This document shows positions 17,605-26,543 of a stretch of 35,362 nucleotides of DNA, in pieces. Each line of letters opens with the position of its first letter. The first letter of the stretch is position 1. The DNA is from an uncultured Pelagibacteraceae bacterium. GTDB lineage: Bacteria > Pseudomonadota > Alphaproteobacteria > Pelagibacterales > Pelagibacteraceae. Below the pieces are notes generated by a model. The model made no database searches. It worked only from the letters and a program-made list of their open reading frames with translations, and was not told the DNA's origin. A program made the translations under genes and the position numbers. The stretch is from positions 1 through 35,362 of the forward strand of contig CACLFK010000007.1 in NCBI GenBank assembly GCA_902606105.1, given 5' to 3'.

Positions 17605-19760
17605 TTTTTATCTCTTTTTTTTGTAACCTTAGTTCCTGGCATTCCCATTGTTGATCTACCTTTTGGATAAAGCTTATTTTTTACATCATATTGTCTAATT
17701 TTTGGGTTAAGTGTAATTTCGAGCTCAGTACTCTCTAGTTTTCTAATCTCGTCTCTTATTTTAGCAGCCTCTTCAAACTCGAGGTTAGCAGCAGATTCTT
17801 TCATTTTCTTATCTAGGCCTTTTAAGTGTTTCTTTAAATTTCCGCCGATATTTGACCCATCGCTGATTTTGACATAATCTTTTTCATAAACACTCTCCAA
17901 AATATCACTGATTTCTTTCTTTACAGACTTGGCATCAATTTTATGTTTTTTGTTATAATTTAATTGGATTTGTCTTCTTCTGTCAGTTTCTGCTATTGCT
18001 TTTTTTATACTTTTTGTTTCTTTGTCAGCATACAAAATTACTTTTCCATCAACATTTCTTGCAGCTCTACCGATTGTTTGAATTAAAGAAGTTTCAGATC
18101 TTAGAAATCCCTCTTTATCAGCATCTAAAATACCTACGAGTGCACACTCAGGAATATCAAGCCCCTCTCTTAAAAGATTAATTCCAACAAGAACATCAAA
18201 TACACCCATTCTGAGGTCTCGCATAATTTCTATTCTTTCCAAAGTATCTATGTCAGAGTGAAGGTATCTAACTTTAATCCCATTTTCATGAAGGTATTCA
18301 GTTAAATCCTCCGCCATTTTCTTAGTTAAAGTTGTAACCAGTACTCGGTGATTATTTTCTATAACTCTTTTACATTCATGCATTAAATCATCCACTTGAT
18401 TTTTTGCAGGTCTTATTTCAACTGGTGGATCTATTAGACCTGTTGGTCTGATAACTTGATCTATTGATTTACCTTTAGTTTGCTCTAGTTCCCAGGGACC
18501 AGGAGTTGCAGATACAAATACAGTTTGTGTTCTCATTAAATCCCATTCTTCAAACTTCAATGGTCTATTATCCATGCATGAAGGTAGTCTAAATCCGTAT
18601 TCTGCCAAGGTACTTTTTCTAGATCTGTCACCTTTATACATTCCATTAAGTTGTGGAACAGTTACGTGGCACTCATCAACAAAAATAAGAGTATTATCTG
18701 GAAAATATTCAAAAAGAGTAGGTGGTGGTTCACCTGGTTTTCTTCCTGATAAAAATCTTGAATAATTTTCAATCCCAGCACAAGATCCTGTCGCTTCGAT
18801 CATCTCAAGATCAAATTTAGTTCTTTCTTCTAAGCGTTGAGCCTCCAATAATTTATTTTCTGCTCTATGTTTTTTTAAAGTAATTTCTAATTCTTTTTTA
18901 ATATTAATTACTGCTTGTTCTATAGTTGGTTTTGGAGTGATGTAGTGACTATTTGCATACACTTTTACTAAACTCAGATCTCTTATTTGATCTCCTGTTA
19001 AAGGATCAAACTCCTCAATTTGTTCAAGTTTATCTCCAAACAAACTTAGTCTCCATGCTCTATCTTCTAGGTGAGAAGGAAATATTTCCAAGTATTCTCC
19101 TCGAGCTCTAAAAGTACCTCTATAAAAATTTTGGTCATTTCGCTTGTATTGAAGCGCCACTAAAGACTTTATTAATTCTTCACGATTGTAATCATTGTTC
19201 TTTTGGAGCGTTAAGGTCATTTTGCTGTAAGCTTCAACAGATCCCAGTCCATAAATACAAGATACACTAGCAACTATAAGCACATCATCTCTTTCAAGAA
19301 GAGATCTAGTTGCTGAGTGCCTCATACGATCTATTTGTTCATTTATTGAAGCTTCTTTTTCTATGTATGTGTCTGATCTCGGAACATATGCTTCTGGAGT
19401 GTAATAATCATAATAAGAGACAAAATATTCTACTGCATTTTCTGGAAAGAAAGTTTTCATTTCACCATAAAGTTGAGCAGCAAGAGTTTTATTTGGAGCA
19501 AGAATTAGGGCTGGCCTGTTAGTAGCCTCAATAACTTTTGCCATAGTAAAAGTTTTACCTGAACCTGTAACACCAAGTAAAACTTGATTAAATTGGTCTT
19601 TGTTAGCACCATTGACTAATTTTTTAATTGCTTCAGGCTGGTCACCTGCAGGTTTAAAATCTGATTTAATTTTAAATTTTTTTCCTCCCTCAAGTTTTCC
19701 ACCGATTTGAGGATTTTTGCTTTGGATATCTGTAATTAAATCTTGATATGTATTTTCCAT
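17586..19760 (-). CDS. uvrB: Excinuclease ABC subunit B
   Basis: The damage-verifying helicase of nucleotide excision repair, loaded by UvrA and recruiting UvrC. It has 724 residues; the longer C-terminus (basic, ending in [11 protein letters not shown]) is common in alphaproteobacteria. GVTGSGKT (63-70) is Walker [13 protein letters not shown] the beta-hairpin region, [20 protein letters not shown] the DExx box, and [20 protein letters not shown] with QTIGRAARN helicase motifs V and VI. The C-terminal UVR motif [18 protein letters not shown] mirrors that of UvrC. It is first of the run ending with uvrC-pgsA, and its ATG is 36 bases from the divergent aspartate aminotransferase. Confidence 0.98.
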   Translation of the reverse strand: MENTYQDLITDIQSKNPQIGGKLEGGKKFKIKSDFKPAGDQPEAIKKLVNGANKDQFNQVLLGVTGSGKTFTMAKVIEATNRPALILAPNKTLAAQLYGEMKTFFPENAVEYFVSYYDYYTPEAYVPRSDTYIEKEASINEQIDRMRHSATRSLLERDDVLIVASVSCIYGLGSVEAYSKMTLTLQKNNDYNREELIKSLVALQYKRNDQNFYRGTFRARGEYLEIFPSHLEDRAWRLSLFGDKLEQIEEFDPLTGDQIRDLSLVKVYANSHYITPKPTIEQAVINIKKELEITLKKHRAENKLLEAQRLEERTKFDLEMIEATGSCAGIENYSRFLSGRKPGEPPPTLFEYFPDNTLIFVDECHVTVPQLNGMYKGDRSRKSTLAEYGFRLPSCMDNRPLKFEEWDLMRTQTVFVSATPGPWELEQTKGKSIDQVIRPTGLIDPPVEIRPAKNQVDDLMHECKRVIENNHRVLVTTLTKKMAEDLTEYLHENGIKVRYLHSDIDTLERIEIMRDLRMGVFDVLVGINLLREGLDIPECALVGILDADKEGFLRSETSLIQTIGRAARNVDGKVILYADKETKSIKKAIAETDRRRQIQLNYNKKHKIDAKSVKKEISDILESVYEKDYVKISDGSNIGGNLKKHLKGLDKKMKESAANLEFEEAAKIRDEIRKLESTELEITLNPKIRQYDVKNKLYPKGRSTMGMPGTKVTKKRDKKWKHGK

Positions 19761-19796
19761 ATATTAAACAAGGTAGTAGAATTTATTTATATTTCA

Positions 19797-20996
19797 ATGA
19801 GCATAATATCAGACAGTTTAAAGAAGATTAAACCTTCGCCCACTATTGCTGTATCCCAAAAAGCCAGAGAATTAAAAGCAGCAGGAAAAGATGTTATCGG
19901 CTTAGGAGCAGGTGAACCAGATTTTGATACACCAGAAAATATTAAGCAAGCAGCTATAAAAGCAATAAATGATGGAGATACAAAGTACACTGCTGTTGAT
20001 GGAACTCCAGCTTTAAAAAAAGCAATAGTAGAAAAATTTAAAAAAGAAAATAATTTAGATTATACAACCGATCAGATTACAGTTGGAGCAGGTGGAAAGC
20101 ATGTCATTTATAATGCAATGATGGCTACATTAAATGAAGGTGATGAAGTTTTAGTCCCGGCCCCTTATTGGGTTTCTTACCCAGATATTGTTTTATTAGC
20201 AGGGGGCAAGCCAATTGTAATGGAGTGTGATGAAAAACAAAGTTTTAAAATAAACCCATCAGATTTAGAAAAATCTATAACTCCAAAAACAAAATGGATT
20301 ATTTTAAACTCTCCGTCTAATCCTACTGGAGCATGTTATTCAGAAAAAGATATTAGAGAAATCGCAAAGGTCCTGGAAAAGCATCCTCACGTATATATTC
20401 TAAGTGATGATATCTATGAACATGTAACTTACGAAGGATTTAAATTTTTTACTATAGCTCAAATTGAAAATTTAAAAGATAGAGTGCTTACTATGAATGG
20501 TGTAAGTAAAGCTTACTCAATGACTGGTTGGAGAATTGGCTATGCAGCAGGTCCAAAAGAAATTATTAAAGCCATTGCAAAAATCCAGTCACAATCAACA
20601 ACTAATCCTTCGTCAATTAGTCAAGCCGCATCAGTAGAGGCATTAAGCGGAACACAAGATTTTATAAAAAAAAGAGCAGATTCATTTCAAGAGAGAAGAG
20701 ATTTTGTCGTTAAAGCCTTAAATAATATAGATGGAATTGAGTGCTTAAATCCTGATGGTGCTTTTTATGTTTTTCCAAGTTGTAAAGGTTTAATGGGAAA
20801 AAAAGATACAAATGGAAAAGAAATTAAGTCAGACACAGATTTTGTTCAATCTCTTTTAGAGAGTAGTGGTATCGCTGTTGTTCAAGGTTCTGCGTTTGGG
20901 CTTGAGGGATTTTTTAGAATTTCTTATGCAACCTCAATGGATAATCTCAAAAATGCATTAGAAAAAATATCCTCTTACTGTAAAAGCTTAAACTAA
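19797..20996 (+). CDS. aspC: Aspartate aminotransferase, class I (type Ib)
   Basis: A PLP enzyme exchanging amino groups between aspartate and 2-oxoglutarate. It has 400 residues from the ATG at 19797; an in-frame ATG at 19743 would add 18 residues inside the uvrB start and lacks family similarity. LGAGEPDFDTPENIK (36-50), PAPYWVSYPD (121-130), NSPSNPTGA (171-179), SDDIYEHVTYEG (203-214) and the PLP-lysine loop VSKAYSMTGWRIGY (K238) are all present. This is the Ib subtype, which can also act on prephenate in some bacteria. It overlaps ytoQ by one base (TAATG), implying coupled translation. Confidence 0.94.
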   Translation: MSIISDSLKKIKPSPTIAVSQKARELKAAGKDVIGLGAGEPDFDTPENIKQAAIKAINDGDTKYTAVDGTPALKKAIVEKFKKENNLDYTTDQITVGAGGKHVIYNAMMATLNEGDEVLVPAPYWVSYPDIVLLAGGKPIVMECDEKQSFKINPSDLEKSITPKTKWIILNSPSNPTGACYSEKDIREIAKVLEKHPHVYILSDDIYEHVTYEGFKFFTIAQIENLKDRVLTMNGVSKAYSMTGWRIGYAAGPKEIIKAIAKIQSQSTTNPSSISQAASVEALSGTQDFIKKRADSFQERRDFVVKALNNIDGIECLNPDGAFYVFPSCKGLMGKKDTNGKEIKSDTDFVQSLLESSGIAVVQGSAFGLEGFFRISYATSMDNLKNALEKISSYCKSLN

Positions 20997-21445
20997 TGTT
21001 AAAAGTGTATTTAGCTGGTGAAATTCATAGTAATTGGCGAGAAGAAATTATTGAACTTTGTGAAAAGGAAAAATTAGATATTAAATTTACTTCTCCTGTC
21101 ACAGATCATGAGTCCTCAGATAATTGTGGTGTAGAAATTTTAGGAGCAGAAGAAAAAAATTTTTGGAAAGATAGAAAGGGAGCCAATATTAACTCCATTA
21201 GAACTAGGAAATCTATCCAAGATTGTGATGTAATTATTGTTAAGTTTGGTGAAAAATATAAGCAATGGAACGCAGCCTTTGATGCAGGATATGCTACAGC
21301 ACTAAATAAATCTATGATTGTTATTCATAACGAAGATCACCAACACGCTCTTAAAGAAGTAGATGGTCACGCTGCAGCTGTTGCATCAGACCAAATTCAA
21401 GCTTTTCGAATATTGAAATATATATTAAAAGGATCGCTAAAGTAG
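20996..21445 (+). CDS. YtoQ family protein (nucleoside deoxyribosyltransferase-like fold)
   Basis: A 149-residue protein matching the YtoQ family. LKVYLAGEIHSNWREEI (2-18) resembles the start of nucleoside 2-deoxyribosyltransferases, and QDCDVIIVKFGEKYKQWNAAFDAGYATAL (about 73-101) matches their active-site region. KEVDGHAAAVASDQIQAFRILKYI is the YtoQ C-terminal signature. The biochemical role is not established, to my knowledge. It is translationally coupled to aspC (one-base overlap) and lies 11 bases before the next gene. A base-exchange or nucleotide-clearing activity would be a guess from the fold. Confidence 0.82.
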   Translation: MLKVYLAGEIHSNWREEIIELCEKEKLDIKFTSPVTDHESSDNCGVEILGAEEKNFWKDRKGANINSIRTRKSIQDCDVIIVKFGEKYKQWNAAFDAGYATALNKSMIVIHNEDHQHALKEVDGHAAAVASDQIQAFRILKYILKGSLK

Positions 21446-21456
21446 ATCTAAGTATA

Positions 21457-22119
21457 ATGAAAACGGCTTTATTATTCGGGTCATCTGGTTTAGTTGGTTG
21501 GCATCTTCTTAATCAATTAATTAAAAGTAAAAACTACAATAAAATTAAGATATTTGTACGTTCAGAAATAGTTATAAATGAACCTAAAATTGAAATTATT
21601 AAAACTGATTTCAATGATTTAGAAAATCACAAAGAGGATGTCAAAGGAGATGATTGTTTTTTTTGCATTGGAACTACAAAACAAAATTCCCCCGACAAAA
21701 AAGAATACCAAAAAGTAGAGCTAGAAATACCAAAAAAAATAGCGAAAATTGCAAGAGCCAATTCAGTAAATTCGTTTATTTTTATCTCTTCAATATATGC
21801 CAATCCAAAAAGTTCAGGAGATTATGTAAAATTCAAAGGCTTAGTTGAAGAAGAATTAAAAAAATTAAAATTCTCTATTTTAGGAATATTAAGACCTTCT
21901 TTTTTAATGGGTGATAGAAAAAAGAATAGAGTAGGTGAAAAAATAGGTATTATGACGTTTAGATTATTATCGCCTTTGTTATTTGGCACACTTAAAAAAA
22001 TGAAACCAATCAATTCAGAAACTGTTGCAAAAGCTATGATAAAAATTGCAAACGAAAATTTAGAAAAAACTGTTTTTGAATCTGATGAAATAGTTGAATT
22101 AACTTCAGGCTATATTTAG
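21457..22119 (+). CDS. NAD(P)-binding atypical SDR, TIP30/HTATIP2-like
   Basis: A 220-residue Rossmann protein. ALLFGSSGLVGWHLLNQL (4-21) has the G-x2-G-x2-G nucleotide motif. CFFCIGTTKQNSPDKKEYQK (about 65-84) and FIFISSIYANPKSSGDYVKFKG (about 107-128) resemble TIP30/HTATIP2-type SDRs, with Ser and Y-x3-K positions retained in SSIYANPKSSGDYVKFK. ILRPSFLMGDR follows, as in that family. Substrate unknown; an oxidoreductase or a redox-sensing protein are both possible. It is third in the aspC-ytoQ unit, and its end overlaps the convergent extended SDR by 15 bases. Confidence 0.75.
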   Translation: MKTALLFGSSGLVGWHLLNQLIKSKNYNKIKIFVRSEIVINEPKIEIIKTDFNDLENHKEDVKGDDCFFCIGTTKQNSPDKKEYQKVELEIPKKIAKIARANSVNSFIFISSIYANPKSSGDYVKFKGLVEEELKKLKFSILGILRPSFLMGDRKKNRVGEKIGIMTFRLLSPLLFGTLKKMKPINSETVAKAMIKIANENLEKTVFESDEIVELTSGYI

Positions 22120-23127
22120 TCTAATTACTGATTTCGCTGCATCAACAACTGCAATTTCAGATGCTATAAATTTCATTTGAAGAATGTCCTCTGCGTATGT
22201 TTGGTCTGTTTGCATTTTGAGACCTAGATCAGGGACCATATTTTTTGCACTTGTGTCCACATAACTTAGAAGTTTAACCATGAAATTTGGCAATTCTCTT
22301 TTAGGAAGTTTTTTTGCATGACTTGGAATATTTTTGGCCATTATTTGTGATAATTCAAGAATACTTCTTACTTCAGATCCAACAATCAATCTTCTGCCTC
22401 CAGCTCTATTATTAGTCAAAGATAGAACATGTGCTTTAGCAATATCTTTTACGTGAGAAATCATTACTGAAAATTTTGGTGCAGCTGGAAATTTTCCCTG
22501 AAGCAATTGTTTTACATACTCCATTGAAGTACAAGTCTTTTCATTTAAAAAATCTCCTAATACAAAGCCAGGATTGATACACGTAAGACTATTTTTAAGA
22601 CCCTTACTTTCCATAAGATCCCACGCAGCTTTTTCAGCTCTAGTTTTTGATACAAAATAATCTGTAGTTTTATCCCAGTCTAAATCAGTCCAATCATTTT
22701 CACCAAATGTATAAGGATTTGATCTGTTTGGTTTTCTGAACATACATACTATGGAAGAAGTTTTAACAAAATGTTCCACTCCTGCATTAATTCCTGCATT
22801 CAAAACTCTTAAAGTTCCATCTTTTGCAGCTGGGGTAAGCGATTCCCTGTCATTTGAAACTTTTAGAGGAAAAGGAGAGGCTACATGAATGATATATTTA
22901 CAGCCGTTTGCAGCTTCATTCCAGCCTTCATCTTTTAATAAATCTAACTCTACAAATGACAACTTCTCCGTTGAAACATTGTTTTCTTCTAATGTTTTTT
23001 TTGTTTGGTCAATTGAATTTGAATTCCTAACAGTGCCTAAAACTTCATATCCTGAATTTAGTAATTCAATAGCAACATGTTTTGCAACAAACCCGCTTAT
23101 ACCAGTGAGTAATACTTTTCCAGGCAT
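22105..23127 (-). CDS. Extended SDR, dihydroflavonol 4-reductase-like NAD(P)H aldehyde/ketone reductase
   Basis: A 340-residue extended SDR. TGISGFVAKHVAIELLNSGY (8-27) is the TG-x2-G-x-x-A nucleotide site, and IHVASPFPLKVS (about 80-91) follows. The catalytic set appears as Ser in KTSSIVCMFR and Y-x3-K in DYFVSKTRAEKAAWDL. The pattern matches the DFR/cinnamoyl-CoA reductase-like group, which in bacteria reduce various aldehydes and ketones. Its ATG overlaps the trxB stop by one base, so it probably follows trxB on one message. The true substrate cannot be told from sequence. Confidence 0.85.
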   Translation of the reverse strand: MPGKVLLTGISGFVAKHVAIELLNSGYEVLGTVRNSNSIDQTKKTLEENNVSTEKLSFVELDLLKDEGWNEAANGCKYIIHVASPFPLKVSNDRESLTPAAKDGTLRVLNAGINAGVEHFVKTSSIVCMFRKPNRSNPYTFGENDWTDLDWDKTTDYFVSKTRAEKAAWDLMESKGLKNSLTCINPGFVLGDFLNEKTCTSMEYVKQLLQGKFPAAPKFSVMISHVKDIAKAHVLSLTNNRAGGRRLIVGSEVRSILELSQIMAKNIPSHAKKLPKRELPNFMVKLLSYVDTSAKNMVPDLGLKMQTDQTYAEDILQMKFIASEIAVVDAAKSVIRLNIA

Positions 23128-24074
23128 TAATTGTGTGAAAGATGTTTTTCAGCTTCTAAAGCTGCCATACATCCCATTCCTGCAGCAGTTACAGCTTGCC
23201 TAAATGTCTTGTCCTTTACATCTCCAGCAGCATAAACACCAGGTACATTGGTTTCGGTTGAGTCTGGTTTAGTAATTAAATAACCCTCGTTATCCATATC
23301 TAATTGTTTTTTGAATAAAGACGTTGCAGGGTCGTGACCAATCGCAATAAACACTCCATCAAGTTTTATTTCCTCAACGTTGTTTGTTTTAACATTTTTA
23401 ATTTTAATTCCTTTGACATTTTTAGGTTCATTGTCTCCGATTACATCTTCAACAACTGAGTCCCAAATAATTTCTATTTTTTTATTTTCCATCAACTTTT
23501 TTTGAAGCATTTTTTCAGCTCTTAAGCTATCACGTCTATGGATCAATTTAACTTTTGATGCAAATTTTGTAAGGAACATTGCTTCTTCCACTGCTGCATT
23601 ACCGCCACCAACAACTGCAACTTCTTTATCTTTAAAAAAGAAACCATCGCATGTTGCACATGCAGAGACACCATACCCTCTGAACTCCTGTTCTGATTTA
23701 ATATTTAACCATCTTGCTTGAGCACCTGTTGAAATAATTATGCTATCTGCTGTATACTTTTGACCACTATCACCAATTGCTTCAAAAGGTTGTGATTTCA
23801 AATTCACAGATGCAATATGATCCTCAATCATTTCAGTTCCAACTGCTTTAGCTTGATCTTTCATTTGATCCATTAACCAAGGACCTTGGATTACATCCGC
23901 AAATCCTGGATAATTCTCAACATCAGTTGTAGTTGTTAGTTGTCCACCAGGCTCTGCTCCATAAACTAGAATAGGACTTAACATTGCACGAGCAGCATAA
24001 ACTGCTGCAGTGTATCCAGCGGGACCGGATCCAATTATTAACACTTTTGTGTGTTTAGTTGGATTTTGACTCAT
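23127..24074 (-). CDS. trxB: Thioredoxin-disulfide reductase
   Basis: An NADPH flavoenzyme that reduces thioredoxin in the cytoplasm. It has 315 residues, the normal low-molecular-weight type. GSGPAGYTAAVYAARA (15-30) binds FAD, the active disulfide is CATC (139-142), GGGNAAVEEAMFL (near 156) binds NADPH, and GVYAAGDVKDKTFRQAVTAAG near the C-terminus closes the FAD site. The ATG at 24074 lies just 21 bases from the divergent ELM1-like gene, too close for two separate full promoters. It is coupled by one base to the extended SDR. Confidence 0.97.
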   Translation of the reverse strand: MSQNPTKHTKVLIIGSGPAGYTAAVYAARAMLSPILVYGAEPGGQLTTTTDVENYPGFADVIQGPWLMDQMKDQAKAVGTEMIEDHIASVNLKSQPFEAIGDSGQKYTADSIIISTGAQARWLNIKSEQEFRGYGVSACATCDGFFFKDKEVAVVGGGNAAVEEAMFLTKFASKVKLIHRRDSLRAEKMLQKKLMENKKIEIIWDSVVEDVIGDNEPKNVKGIKIKNVKTNNVEEIKLDGVFIAIGHDPATSLFKKQLDMDNEGYLITKPDSTETNVPGVYAAGDVKDKTFRQAVTAAGMGCMAALEAEKHLSHN

Positions 24075-24095
24075 ATGAAAGCTATATAGTGATAA

Positions 24096-25040
24096 ATGTC
24101 TAAATTAAAAGGTTTATTATTAACACAAGGTATGCACGGAATGATTAGTCAAGTAGAAGGTTTGGCTAAAGCCCTTGATATTAATTTCATGCACTGCAAG
24201 GTTGAAACAAGTAATATCTGGAAAATTATCCCACCAAGATTCTCTCCAATTTCACAAATAGTTTATAAAAAAATAGATCAAACAGATTTTGATTTAATAA
24301 TTTCTTGTGGAAGAAAAAGTGTTATTCCTTCAATTCACTTAAAAAGTATTTCTAATAAAAAAATTTTCAATATTCATATTCAAGATCCAAAAGTTGACTT
24401 TAAGCATTTTGATTTTATTGTTGCGCCAGAACATGATGCGATAGAAGGAGATAATGTTATAAGTACAAAAGGAGCAATTCATTACTTAACAGAAGAAGAG
24501 ATTTCAGAAAATAAAGAATATTTAAACTCTTTTATTAAAAAAGATAACAGAAAAGTATGGGCCTTAATTTTGGGAGGACCGACAAAATATTATGATTATT
24601 CAACAAAAAATATGAAACATATCTTTTCAATGTTTTATAAATTATTAAAAAAACATGATTTCCAACTTGTAGTTATTCCATCAATGAGAACACCACTTAA
24701 TACAATTCATTATGCTAAGAAATTTTTTGGAGAAAATCATACAATAATAATGGATGTAGATAAAAAAGCATACTTATCTGCTCTTGCAATATCAGAAAAT
24801 ATAATAGTTACATGTGACTCAAGTTCAATGATTTCAGAGGCTGCATTAACTGGAAAACCTATTTATGTTGCAAATATTCTTCCAAAAAAAAATGACAAAA
24901 GATTTCAAAGATTTCGAAACTTATTTAGAGAATTGAATATTACAAGAAACCTAGGCGAGGAAGTTGAAAATTGGAACTATGAAAAACTAGATGAAACGAA
25001 TAGAGTTGCAAAACTTATAAAACAGAAAATACAATTTTAA
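24096..25040 (+). CDS. ELM1 (DUF1022) family protein, GT-B-like
   Basis: A 314-residue protein of the family named after plant ELM1, a mitochondrial fission factor. Bacterial members occur widely in alphaproteobacteria with unknown function. Family marks are GLLLTQGMHGMISQVEGLAK (6-25), PKVDFKHFDFIVAPEHD (about 99-115), ALILGGPTKYYDYST (about 152-166), VVIPSMRTP and VTCDSSSMISEAALTGKP (about 233-250). The last resembles the sugar-nucleotide side of GT-B glycosyltransferases. No signal peptide or membrane segment is seen. Its stop overlaps the next ATG by one base, so it is tied to the oxygenase-like gene. Any catalytic role is inference. Confidence 0.8.
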   Translation: MSKLKGLLLTQGMHGMISQVEGLAKALDINFMHCKVETSNIWKIIPPRFSPISQIVYKKIDQTDFDLIISCGRKSVIPSIHLKSISNKKIFNIHIQDPKVDFKHFDFIVAPEHDAIEGDNVISTKGAIHYLTEEEISENKEYLNSFIKKDNRKVWALILGGPTKYYDYSTKNMKHIFSMFYKLLKKHDFQLVVIPSMRTPLNTIHYAKKFFGENHTIIMDVDKKAYLSALAISENIIVTCDSSSMISEAALTGKPIYVANILPKKNDKRFQRFRNLFRELNITRNLGEEVENWNYEKLDETNRVAKLIKQKIQF

Positions 25041-25702
25041 TGTCATTTTTAAATTCAATAAAAAATAATTCAACAAAACATAAAATACCCTTTGATCATT
25101 GGGAGTACAGTGATGCGCTAAGTGAAGGCTCAATTGAAGAAATAATCAAAGCAGATATTCCAGATTTAAGTGAACTTAATCTTTCATATGATGGAACAAG
25201 GGCAATTGATGGAGGTGGTGCAGAATTTCGAGAAGGAATCGCTTCAGGAGGTAAAGCAATAAAATTTAGATGTTTTGTATCTAAAGAAAATGCCACACAG
25301 TTTCCATATCTAGTTAAATTTATTAATGAATTACAATCCAAAGAAACACATAAAACTATTTCTGAAATGATTGGTAGGGACTTATCAAATTCATATGTAA
25401 GAGTTGAAGTCATTTGTGATAGAGAGGGATTTTGGTTAAAACCTCATTGTGATATTAAAGAAAAGTTAATGTCTGGATTGATATTCGTCAATAATACCAA
25501 TGAGTCTGAGGATTTAGGTACAGATTTTTATAACGATAAGTTAGAAAAAGTTAAAACTTTACCTTACAGAAATAATTATGGGTATCTTTTTACGAGTGGG
25601 CCTAACACCTGGCATGGAATGGAAAAAAAGAAAATTCTAAAAGAGAGAAGATGTTTGCAAGTCAATTATGTGACTTTTGAAACAGATTGGAAAGTTGAGT
25701 AA
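25040..25702 (+). CDS. Putative 2-oxoglutarate/Fe(II)-dependent oxygenase-like protein
   Basis: A 220-residue soluble protein with the layout of a 2OG-Fe(II) dioxygenase. LKPHCDIKEK gives the metal pair H136-x-D138, WHGMEKKKILKERR gives the distal H192 and a 2-oxoglutarate-binding Arg at 203 or 204, 11-12 residues after it. The segment between (GLIFVNNTNESEDLGTDFY) suits the jelly-roll strands. I do not recognise a named subfamily. The one-base overlap with the ELM1-like gene suggests coupled translation and a shared task. It ends two bases before the convergent Anbu gene. Modification of a protein, lipid or glycan is possible; none can be shown here. Confidence 0.7.
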   Translation: MSFLNSIKNNSTKHKIPFDHWEYSDALSEGSIEEIIKADIPDLSELNLSYDGTRAIDGGGAEFREGIASGGKAIKFRCFVSKENATQFPYLVKFINELQSKETHKTISEMIGRDLSNSYVRVEVICDREGFWLKPHCDIKEKLMSGLIFVNNTNESEDLGTDFYNDKLEKVKTLPYRNNYGYLFTSGPNTWHGMEKKKILKERRCLQVNYVTFETDWKVE

Positions 25703-25704
25703 TT

Positions 25705-26430
25705 TTATTTTTCCCAATCAAATCTTGGAAACGAGTCAAAAACTTTAAAAATTCCATCTGACCATTGATTACAAACCTTCGAATAATTCTCGTCTGTAAC
25801 ATTTAAACATTCAAGAGTAGATAGATTATCAGCGTCTTTTTTAAGAACCGCAAAATCAATTGGAGGTCCAACAGTAAGATCACTTTTTAATGTAGAGTCC
25901 ATCGAAATCAGTGCACAGCGTGATGCGTCACCAATTGAAACAGTTGGTTTTATAACTCTATCAAGAATAGGTTTTCCATATTTTACCTCTCCGATTACAA
26001 GGTATGGTTTACTATCTGCTGGTCTTATATAATTTCCTTGAGGATAAACCAAATATAATTCATGTTGCTGACCTTTTATCTGTCCTCCAACAATAAAAGT
26101 AGAACCTAGCAAAACGTTATCAGTATTTATTCCTTGGGGTGCTGAGTGTTCAATATTTAGCGAACCAACATACGATGCTATTTGCTCAAAATCACTACAA
26201 GTATTTAAATTCATTATACCAGATGAACTTTTTAGATCTTTTTCAATTGATTTAAAAACTGCTTGAGATGTTCCCAAATTTCCTGATGTTACAATTACAA
26301 TGGTTCGATCACCAACATCATGAGTCATCATTTTAGAATAAATATTTACGTTATCTAAGCCAGCGTTTGTTCTTGAGTCTGAAGCAAAAACAAGACCGTC
26401 ATTTGTTTTAATACCTATGCAGTAAGTCAT
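25705..26430 (-). CDS. Anbu proteasome-like peptidase (ancestral beta-subunit)
   Basis: A 241-residue Ntn-hydrolase related to proteasome beta subunits and HslV, of the Anbu type. The initiator Met is followed by Thr2, the expected nucleophile once Met is removed. FASDSRTNAG holds D18 and the Anbu-typical SRTNAG, and YSKMM holds K33. IVIVTSGNLGTSQAVF (near 48) and STFIVGGQIKGQQHELYLVYPQGNYI (about 108-133) fit the sandwich fold. Anbu assembles into open helical or ring-like oligomers, and its targets are poorly known. It is usually encoded with a COG2308 ATP-grasp, an alpha-E protein and a transglutaminase-like protein; only the ATP-grasp is seen here. Confidence 0.9.
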   Translation of the reverse strand: MTYCIGIKTNDGLVFASDSRTNAGLDNVNIYSKMMTHDVGDRTIVIVTSGNLGTSQAVFKSIEKDLKSSSGIMNLNTCSDFEQIASYVGSLNIEHSAPQGINTDNVLLGSTFIVGGQIKGQQHELYLVYPQGNYIRPADSKPYLVIGEVKYGKPILDRVIKPTVSIGDASRCALISMDSTLKSDLTVGPPIDFAVLKKDADNLSTLECLNVTDENYSKVCNQWSDGIFKVFDSFPRFDWEK

Positions 26431-26450
26431 CTCATCTTAATAATTAGTTA

Positions 26451-26479
26451 ATTATAACATTTTTTCATAATCAATTAAA
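26451..26479 (-). promoter_or_regulatory. Probable extended -10 promoter of the Anbu gene
   Basis: Read leftward, TGTTATAAT (26459-26451) is a perfect TATAAT with a TG extension one base before it. A partial -35, TTTAAT (26479-26474), lies 17 bases upstream and matches 3 of 6 consensus bases. The predicted transcript start is near 26444, giving a leader of about 14 bases before the ATG at 26430. The opposite ATP-grasp gene shares the 113-base gap, but I find no equally good promoter for it. Confidence 0.45.
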
Positions 26480-26543
26480 AGCATAACAGATATATCCAAT
26501 ATGCATTTGCTTATTTTATTCAAGTATTAAACACTAAATTATT

